A stretch of 64,000 nucleotides of DNA from Myxocyprinus asiaticus (taxonomy: Eukaryota > Chordata > Actinopteri > Cypriniformes > Catostomidae): NCBI RefSeq assembly GCF_019703515.2, contig NC_059373.1, positions 14,588,281 to 14,652,280 of the forward strand, in the 5' to 3' direction. The position numbers and the translations under genes are program-made. Shown here piece after piece: positions 57,238-64,000 of this stretch; the first letter of the stretch is position 1; each line of letters starts with the position of its first letter. The notes beneath the pieces were generated by a model that was not told the origin of the DNA, did no database searches, and saw nothing but the letters and a program-made list of their open reading frames with translations.

Positions 57238-58236
57238 TATAGTTGTGGCAAGTCGTTTAGGACGTCTACTTTGTGAATGGCACAAGTCATTTTTCCAACA
57301 ATTGTTTACAGACAGATTGTTTCACTTTTAATTGACAAATTAATCACAATTCCAGTGGGTCAGAAGTTTACATACACCAAGTTAACTGTGCCTTTAAGCA
57401 GCTTGGAAAATTCCAGAAAATTAGACAATCGGCCATTTAGCTTCTGATTGGAGGTGTACTGAATTGGTGGTGTACTTGTGAATGTATTTTAAGGCCTACC
57501 TTCAAACTCAGTGCCTCTGCTTGACATCATGGGAAAATCAAAAGAAATCAGCCAAGACCTCAAAAAAAGGAAGAAGAGACATTCTGTCTCCTAAAGATGA
57601 ACGTAGTTTGGTGCAAATCAATCCCAGAACAACAGCAAAGGACCTTGTGAAGATGCTGGAGGAAACAGGTAGACAAGTATCTATATCCACAGTAAAACGA
57701 GTCCTATATCAACATAACCTGAAAGGCTGCACAGCAAGGAAGAAGCCACTGCTCCAAAATCACCATAAAAAAGCCAGACTACAGTTTGCAAGTGCACATG
57801 GGGACAAAGATTTTACATTTTGGAGAAACGTCCTCTGGTCTAATGAAACAAAACCTGAACTCTTTTGACCATCGTTATGTTTAGAGGAAAAAGGGTGAGG
57901 CTTGCAAGCTGAAGAAAACCATCCCAACCGTGAAGCATGGGGGAAAATTATGTGAATATATTGAAGCAACATCTCAAGACATCAGCCAGGAAGTTAAGCT
58001 CAGTCATAAATGAGTCTTCCAAATGGACAATGACCCCAAGTATACCTCCAAAGTTGTGGCAAAATGGCTTAAGGACAACAAAGTCCAAGGTATTGGAGTG
58101 GCCATCACAAAGCCCTGACCTCAATCCAATAGAAAATTTGTGGTCAGAACTGAAAAAGCATGTGTGAGTAAGGAGGCCTACAAACCTGACTCAGTTATGG
58201 CAGTTCTGTCTGGAGGAATGGGCCAAAATTCCAGCA
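57238..58236 (+). mobile_element. Sleeping Beauty-type Tc1 element, truncated at both ends
   Basis: 57238-57420 matches the inner part of a salmonid/cyprinid IR/DR-type inverted repeat: GGCAAGTCGTTTAGGACGTC, ACAGACAGATTGTTTCAC, and the inner direct-repeat site GGGTCAGAAGTTTACATACA. The outer site is missing because the sequence starts abruptly at about 57238. The 3' side ends within the transposase at about 58236, where the gypsy sequence begins. Confidence 0.85.
57529..58236 (+). pseudogene. Sleeping Beauty-type transposase, broken
   Basis: The start MGKSKEISQDL (57529) is the family N-terminus. The first helix-turn-helix is deleted, and the frame shifts, before LSPKDERSL and INPRTTAKDLVKMLEETG resume. 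The second DNA-binding half is kept (VSISTVKRVLYQHNLKG). The first catalytic site reads WSNETK where the family has Asp, so the first Asp is now Asn (near 57838-57846). A stop follows at 57868. The second Asp is visible in QMDNDPKYT (about 58020-58045), and the Glu region as DLNPIENLW (58120-58145), in shifted frames. The C-terminus is lost at the junction. The element is inactive. Confidence 0.85.
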
Positions 58237-58259
58237 GACGGCCGAATTCTGGGGATGGC

Positions 58260-58573
58260 CCAACAGCCAGTGGGCGGTCCGCCTCTTGCTGCTGTTGACC
58301 GGGAAACTCGTGGCCAAACAGCTTCCAACAACAGATCTCCTAGACTACAAGAGCCTGAGATGAGCCATCCTGCAGTGGGTCTGTTGCAGCCCCGAACAGC
58401 GCTAGTGTTTCAGGTCTCTGACACTTGGAGAGCTCGGCCGCCCGTTTGCCTTTGCTCAACAGCTCCGTGACTCCTGCCGGCGGTGGTTGCTGGCAGCAGA
58501 ACGTGATACAGTGGTAGTAGTCAATCTGGTGGTGTTGGAGCAGTTTATCACCTGGCTACCAAAACGGATGGTG
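58260..58573 (+). pseudogene. gypsy gag remnant with SCAN-like capsid region
   Basis: Capsid proteins of Gmr1-like elements are the recognised source of the vertebrate SCAN domain. Readable pieces are TTDLLDYKSL, AILQWVCCSPEQ, LTLGELGRPFAFAQQLRDS, CRRWLLAAERD and VVLEQFITWLPKR, the order of the SCAN-like capsid helices. A TGA stop (58361-58363) replaces an expected Trp. There is at least one further frame change. The copy ends at LPKR, where sequence jumps toward the integrase, so nucleocapsid and protease are lacking. Confidence 0.75.
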
Positions 58574-58689
58574 TTTACAACTTTATTGAGGGGAATTTGT
58601 GTGGATGGGTCCTGTAATAAAGTGTATCGGTGTGTGATGGGCGATTCGCTGGCTGGGAAGGCGGTGCCAGGGCCATCTATGTTGCCTCC

Positions 58690-59850
58690 ACGTCGGTATG
58701 ATGCAAGGGAGGGAGAAGCCGCGGCTCCCCCCGCCCTTAGAGGATTCCCTGCAGGGGATTTCCCTCTGGAGCAGATGCGAGACGAAACCCTTAGGCACAC
58801 CTTTGTTCATATGAAAGTGATTGATGGTCATAGCTGTCAGGAAATGTTATTCCAGACGGCTCATTATAATCTGATGGTGGGTCACTTAGGGCAGGAAAAA
58901 ACACTAAACCGTCTGATAGCCCGCTTCTATTGGCCGGGCATTCACAGAGATGTTCGCAGGTGGTGTGCGGCATGCCGTGAATGTCAGCTGGTGAATCCCA
59001 CGGTTACCCCAAAAGCGCCATTGTGCCCCCTTCCCCCTTCGAAAGAATTGGCATGGACCTCGACAGGCCATTAGAGCGGATAGCACTTGGGCATCGCTGT
59101 GTGTTGGTTCTGGTAGACTACACAACACAATATCCGGAAGCAGAGCCTCTGCTCAACATTTCAGCACACAGTGTTGTGGAGACACTTTTCAGAATAATCT
59201 ACCGAGTGGGGATACCGAAAGAAATCCTCACTAATCAGGGCACTACATTTATGTCACGTATGCTACGTGAACTGTATGAATTATTTGTGAATAAATCGAT
59301 TCAGACCAGCGTTTACCATCCCCAAATGGACGACTTGGTCAAACAATTTAATCGGACACTAAAGATATGATTTGTAAGTTCGTGCACGTAGACACTCGAA
59401 ATTGGGACAAGTGGCTCGAGTCCCTATTATTTGCTGTTCGAGAGGTCCCGCAAGCCTCCACGGGGTTCTCCCCATTTTAATTATTGTATGGGAAATTTGA
59501 AAAATTTTGAAAATTGGGAGGAGGGACCTTCAAACAGCAAAAATAAAATTCAAAACGTTCTTGACCTGAGGGCAAAACTCCATAAACTGGGGCAATTGAC
59601 AAAGTAAAATTTGTTCCAGGCTCAAGAACATCAAAGCCAGCTGTATAATAGGGGTACTCGACTACGGTAATTTGTACCAGGAGATAAAGTCCTTGTATTA
59701 CTCCCCACATCGAGCTCTAAATTACTCACCAAGTGGCAAGGGCCCTTTGAGGTCACACGGTGAGTTGGGGAAATCGATTATGAGGTTAAACGAAGAGATA
59801 GAGGCAGAGCGTGTCAGATTTACCACCACAGTCTCCTAAAACCTTGGAGA
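58690..59850 (+). pseudogene. gypsy integrase, catalytically dead
   Basis: Integrase inserts the element DNA into the host chromosome. The zinc-binding domain is visible (HYNLMVGH at about 58862-58885 and CAACREC near 58969-58989). A frame change at about 59030 leads into the core: FERIGMDLDRP (first Asp kept), LTNQGTTF, and DDLVKQFNRTLK. The second catalytic position is Asn (codon 59233-59235) and the third is Lys (codon 59341-59343), with the correct 35 residues between. A stop follows RTLKI at 59370. The C-terminal part, up to YHHSLLKPWREAVPV near 59860, is in several frames. Confidence 0.82.
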
Positions 59851-59862
59851 GAGGCAGTCCCC

Positions 59863-61215
59863 GTGACTTTGGTGATGGTAGTTCTGGAGAGGGAGGAGCT
59901 CGGACTGGAGGTGAACTTAAAAGCCACTGATCAAGTCACCCTGGTCACTTGCGGAGACCACCTCTCAACTTCACAAGTCACGGAGGTAGAAAGGTTGCAA
60001 GGAGAATTCTCAGATGTGTTCTCGCCTCTTTCCGGGCATACGAATCTCATAGATTACCATATCGAAACAGCCCCAGGGGTAGTGGTACTCAGTCGCCCCA
60101 TCAATTACCAGAACACAAAAAAGTGGTTCGGAAAGAATTAAAGGCAATGCTAGATATGGGGGTAGTAGAAGAATCCCACAGTGGTTCTGTGTGGATTATA
60201 GAAAGGTCAATGCAATGTCTAAATTTGATGCGTACCCGATGCCTCGGATTGATGAACTGCTCGATCGGTTGGGCGCGGCTCGCTTTTATTAGACACTGGA
60301 TTTAACGAAGGGATATTGGCAGATCCCCTTATCTCTTATGTCCTGTGAAAAGATGGCATTTCCCACACCGTTTGGATTACACCAATTCATGATGCTTCCA
60401 TTCGGTTTGTTTGGGGCACCGGCTACATTTTAGCGATTCATGGACCAAATCCTCAGACCGCATGCTGCTTTACAGTAATGACTGGCAATGGCACCTGCAG
60501 CATCTGAGGTCGTTGAGATAAGCCGGACTCACAGCAAACCTAAAGAAGTGCGCAATTGGGCAGGTGGAAGTATCTGGGCTTCCATTTGGGTCATGGACAG
60601 TTGTGGCCCCAAATTGATAAGACCACAGTGATTGCAGCCTGCCTGAGACCTAAGACCAAAAAGGAAGTGAGACAGTTCCTGGGGCTGGCTATTATCATAG
60701 GTTTGTGCCTAACTATTCAAACGTCACCAGCCCGTTGACTGATCTGACTAAAAAGGGGGCACCAGATCCACCAGATCCAGTTGACAGAGCCGTGTCAGCA
60801 GACATTCACGCAAGTGAAAGCTGCACTTTGTGGCAGGCCGCTGTTACGCTCTCCTGATTTCTCTTCCTTTTTGTTTTACAGACCGACGCATCAGACAGGT
60901 GGTTAGGGGCCGTGTTGTCCCAGGTGGTCGAGGGCGTGGAGCGCCTGGTGCTGTACATCAGCAGTAAACTCTCAGTGAGGGAGGCAAAGTACAGCACCAT
61001 CGAGAAGGATTGTATGGCCATCAAGTGGGTGGTCCTGACCCTTTGGTACTACCTCCTGGGACAGGCCTTCACCCTCTGTTCGGACCACGCCCCGCTCCAG
61101 TGGCTCCATCGCATGAAAGATGCCAATGTGCAGATCGCCCATTGGTATCTGGCTCTTCAGCCTTTAAAGTTTGAGGCTGGGGATGCAGATGGCTGTGGCA
61201 GATTTCCTCTCCAGG
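59863..61215 (+). pseudogene. gypsy reverse transcriptase and RNase H, broken
   Basis: After the integrase C-terminus the frame runs VTEVERLQGEFSDVFSPLSG, the usual start of the gypsy reverse transcriptase region. Then come ELKAMLDMGVVEESHSG, CVDYRKVN and DAYPMPRIDELLDRLG (60195-60285), and a TAG stop (60290-60292) before TLDLTKGYWQIPL. The YLDD active-site box is missing: sequence jumps from RPHAA to YSNDW (near 60465-60475). FLGLA and LTDLTKKGAPDP follow. RNase H is mostly intact (QTDASD at about 60875-60895, LYISSKLSVREAKYSTIEKD, LCSDHAPLQWLH). ADFLSRNGG at about 61200-61220 is the end. Confidence 0.82.
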
Positions 61216-61229
61216 AATGGGGGGTGGAG

Positions 61230-61641
61230 TGTAAGTGACAGGCTGGATGGTCCCCGGCCTGAGTTGGGTGAAGGGGCTATGTGGTGGTGGGGGCATGGCC
61301 GAGCGCTGGTTTGTGAATGGAGAGCGAGTTCTGGAGATGAGAGCAGTAAGGATTGTCACCTGTGGGAAATTATCTCTGACAGCTTTTTTGTGTTACAGCG
61401 AGAGCTGGAGAGAGATAAAGGAGCAGCCAGAGCCGCAGTGGAGAGAGAGAGAGGAGCTAGAATCCAGAGGCGATGCTGTCTATGTTAAAGAGGAGAAATA
61501 CTTTTGTGTTTATTAATGAGCGACGGAGTGTTTTTGTGTTGGTGTGTGCGCTGGAAAGCGACCTATAATAAACGACGCTAAAGAGTGTGAGCTGGTTCCT
61601 ACTTCTTCATTTTCCTTGAGACTGAACTGAGACCTGTCACA
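61230..61641 (+). repeat. gypsy 3' LTR
   Basis: It begins TGTAAGTGACAGG just after a purine-rich GGAATGGGGGGTGGAG tract (61214-61229), the likely polypurine primer, and ends CCTGTCACA. AATAAA at 61567-61572 may serve as the polyadenylation signal. About 412 bp. No 5' LTR exists in the window to compare. No flanking duplication can be tested because the 5' end is missing. Confidence 0.75.
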
Positions 61642-62350
61642 AATGGTAAAAAAAAATAAATAAATATATACAGTATTTTTGTATAATATTAACAAAAACA
61701 ACAAAAGAAATATTTTATTATTATTATGTTATAAAACAGTACCATATTTATGTAATATTTTATTAACCTGCCCTCGGCATAGCTATACGGGCCTTTATTG
61801 TGGAGGAAGCTTGTGGTTCACAGAAGACATTTCTATTTGTAGTAGTGTTGACAATGGCCTTATAATGCAGAGAAATGCTCTCATCCACTCTTCTGTCCTG
61901 GTGTTATGAGGTTACTTATGGATAGTAACTTTTAGCGACCAAGTATAATTGGAATTACAAGATTATCAGTTAGTGAATCTAGAGCACTGTAAATTTAACG
62001 CACAATGTGTAACACACAAAACAGAGCTGCAAACATAGACTATTTATTTAATTAAATCGCAGCTCTTGTGGTTTGATAATCACACTGTCATATCGCGATT
62101 ATTATTTAATTTTGATTAATCGTTCAGACCTAGCCTGTGCAGTCCTCTAATTGGCATGCTGATGCTTTATGCTATTTCTCCAGCTCAATGATTATGCAAC
62201 GAACACTTATTATGCAATGTTCAGTGAAGATGACTGAGCAGCAAGTAAAAGATTGCAATATATCAGTTTTGAATCACAATGCACTAAACATAAAGATCGC
62301 AATATAATCATAGTGTGACCCAGATATCAGTATAATATCGCCAGGCTCCT
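61642..62350. repeat. hAT-like terminal remnant and shared fragment
   Basis: 62085-62135 (GATTATTATTTAATTTTG and TTAATCGTTCAGACCTA) looks like the right end of a fish hAT. No left end found. 62255-62320 matches 27185-27240. AT-rich at 61650-61760. Confidence 0.45.
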
Positions 62351-64000
62351 GCTGGTTACCTCTCATACTGCACGCTACTCATGCTCACCCCTACACAAAC
62401 ACACACTTGGATACACTTACAGGCTCTTGTCTCCTTGGGTCAAGTTCAGATAATGAAGCCTTTGAGCAGTCCGCACACAGATGGGGTTATATGTCAAAGC
62501 CCACCAGGCCTGACACTAGAGGATCTTCTCTCTCTTAGCAGCTGGGGTGGAAGTGTTGAAAGGCCTGGAGCAGCTATGGTTGGCGATGGGGATCGGTTGC
62601 TCTTTACTCAGTTCAGTGCATGACACTCAGGTAGAATCTGATGCTGAGTTACATTATGAGAGATGGCACTTGAGGGATGATGGAATTGAGGAGAAACAGA
62701 TGAGGAAAGGTAGTGAGGAGACCCATAATGATACAGGGAAGGGAGTTTGTGTTTAACAAGGTTTGGGAGGGGAAGAAGGTAAGAGATGAAGGTAAACTCG
62801 TGGGACACACTGAATTTTGAGAGGCACTTAAACACACAAAAACAAACACATACACCAGAATTGGAGTTCTGATCTTGAGTCTTGAGACCTTAAAAGACCT
62901 CTTGAGGCTACTTAAATGTGTCCAAAAATTTAAAATCTAGGTCTGAATCTGAGACTAGGATTATGGTATCATTCAAGACCTTTTCCGATAACTAGTCAAT
63001 TGTCAGCATACTAGAAGGTGATAGTTGATAATTTAGGTGATACTGTACTTGCTTCAACCTCTGGTAGGTGTGGTATCATTAACATTCATGAGAAGTCACT
63101 GAACTGTCTGTCATGGGACCTGTGTGGCAATGCATACAGAAAATTGGAAACATTGGAAATAAGATGAAAACTTGATTGTTGAACTTCCGTGTTTGAAATG
63201 CTGCACTAAATTCAACATTTTGTTTAAGTTCATAAAAAAATCCTGGTCCTTGGATCTACATGTCTTAGTCCAGGTCTGGGACTCTGGGTTATTGCCGGCT
63301 TCAAGATCACCTAGGAAGCTCCTACAACTAAGTTGAGCATTCGTTGTTATGACTTTTCAGGCAGATAAGTAGGAAGCAAAATACAGAAGAAGACAAACAA
63401 CAAATACACAATGAACTACAGCAAAAGCTTTTTTCTCTTGTATCAGTGGATAACAAAGGTGAATACATCTGCATTGCTATTACACAACCTCTAGGATATT
63501 TCAGACTTCTTGACTCAAACCCTACTCCCATATAGGCTACTATTTCTTTACTTTCCCTCTGCTGTGTTGTCTTGATCCATCTCTCCTTCCCTTGTTCCTC
63601 CCCTCTTAACTGCTCATCAAATCACTGGGCTGAGAGATGTGTAAGTGTGTTTGAGTGTGTCCCAAGGGGACAAGGAGCCAGAGAGGGTGAATTTAGGTCG
63701 ACCCAGTGCTTCGTGCTGAGCCTGGCCCTCTTGGGAGCTCAGACTTAATAAGACAAGTTTTAATTAATTTTCCCTCTATCAGGAGAGCAGGTGATGAGAA
63801 AATGGAGTGAGAGCTCCAGAGGTAATGAGAACCCTGTCGGCCTATCCCAGGACACTTGCCCATGACCATAACCTTAAGTACATGACTTTTATCTGAAAAT
63901 CCCATGCTCAAAGTGTTACACATGCACCAACACACTCATCCTTTAAACAGAGTACAGTGTTTTAAACTGTAAAACTTAACCCCCCACCAACTCCGAAACA
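62351..64000. other. no gene seen
   Basis: 62865-63290 holds CTTGAG/GACCTT repeats with a hAT-interior look, but no ends. The rest is unrecognised. Confidence 0.4.

Larger units (their letters stand above)
58237..61641 (+). mobile_element. Gmr1-like Ty3/gypsy retrotransposon, 5'-truncated
   Basis: The order read along the strand is gag remnant, integrase, reverse transcriptase, RNase H, 3' LTR. Integrase upstream of reverse transcriptase is the copia-like order described for Gmr1-like gypsy elements of deuterostomes. The 5' LTR and gag start are missing. The protease region between gag and integrase appears deleted. Stops, frameshifts and lost catalytic residues show it is dead. Confidence 0.85.

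Noticed and set aside
1..64000. Bacterial-style features: operons, CRISPR arrays, riboswitches, attachment sites
   Set aside because: The window is clearly vertebrate genomic DNA. I saw no spaced direct-repeat array or bacterial gene organisation.

Overview
This window is vertebrate nuclear DNA, most likely from a ray-finned fish and probably a cyprinid. The reasons are the long AT-rich non-coding stretches, many microsatellites, several Tc1-like transposons (one is a Sleeping Beauty-type relative), a Tx1-clade LINE, a Ty3/gypsy element with integrase ahead of reverse transcriptase, and many copies of foldback MITEs of the kind known from carp-like fishes. I find no host protein-coding exon, rRNA, tRNA gene or CRISPR array. 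Every coding segment I can support is the remains of a transposable element, and all are broken.

Layout. From 0 to 12 kb there are dispersed repeat fragments, a tRNA-derived SINE-like piece, foldback MITE halves, and a hAT-like MITE (4780-5226) holding a small element made of two direct repeats (4852-5031). A solo LTR with a 5-bp target duplication lies at 12146-12476. A 2.3-kb hAT-like element (13984-16289) contains a 1.1-kb element inserted at TTAA. A Tc1 element is at 22816-24351. From 26.1 to 33.0 kb there are two back-to-back TTAA foldback elements, three hAT-type elements with 8-bp duplications (27873-28851, 29002-30806, 31632-31876), and a foldback copy with a sharp central palindrome. 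At 34840-36447 three elements are nested inside one another. A complete 662-bp TTAA element is at 38377-39038. A 5.5-kb LINE on the minus strand (40645-46158) sits inside a GA/TC microsatellite.

The right end holds a 208-bp MITE (48040-48247), an internally deleted Tc1 (49971-51200), two more hAT elements with perfect 8-bp duplications (52127-53025, 53244-53505), and several MITE fragments. Last comes a truncated Sleeping Beauty-type element (57238-58236) joined directly to a 5'-truncated Gmr1-like gypsy element (58237-61641) that carries a SCAN-like gag remnant and a 3' LTR.

Nothing here works as an operon or pathway; the window is a record of nested insertions. Its value is that many insertions still show their target duplications, and in two cases an empty-site relative lies in the same window. 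Boundaries rest on terminal repeats and duplications read by eye. Family names come from recognition, not from a database search.
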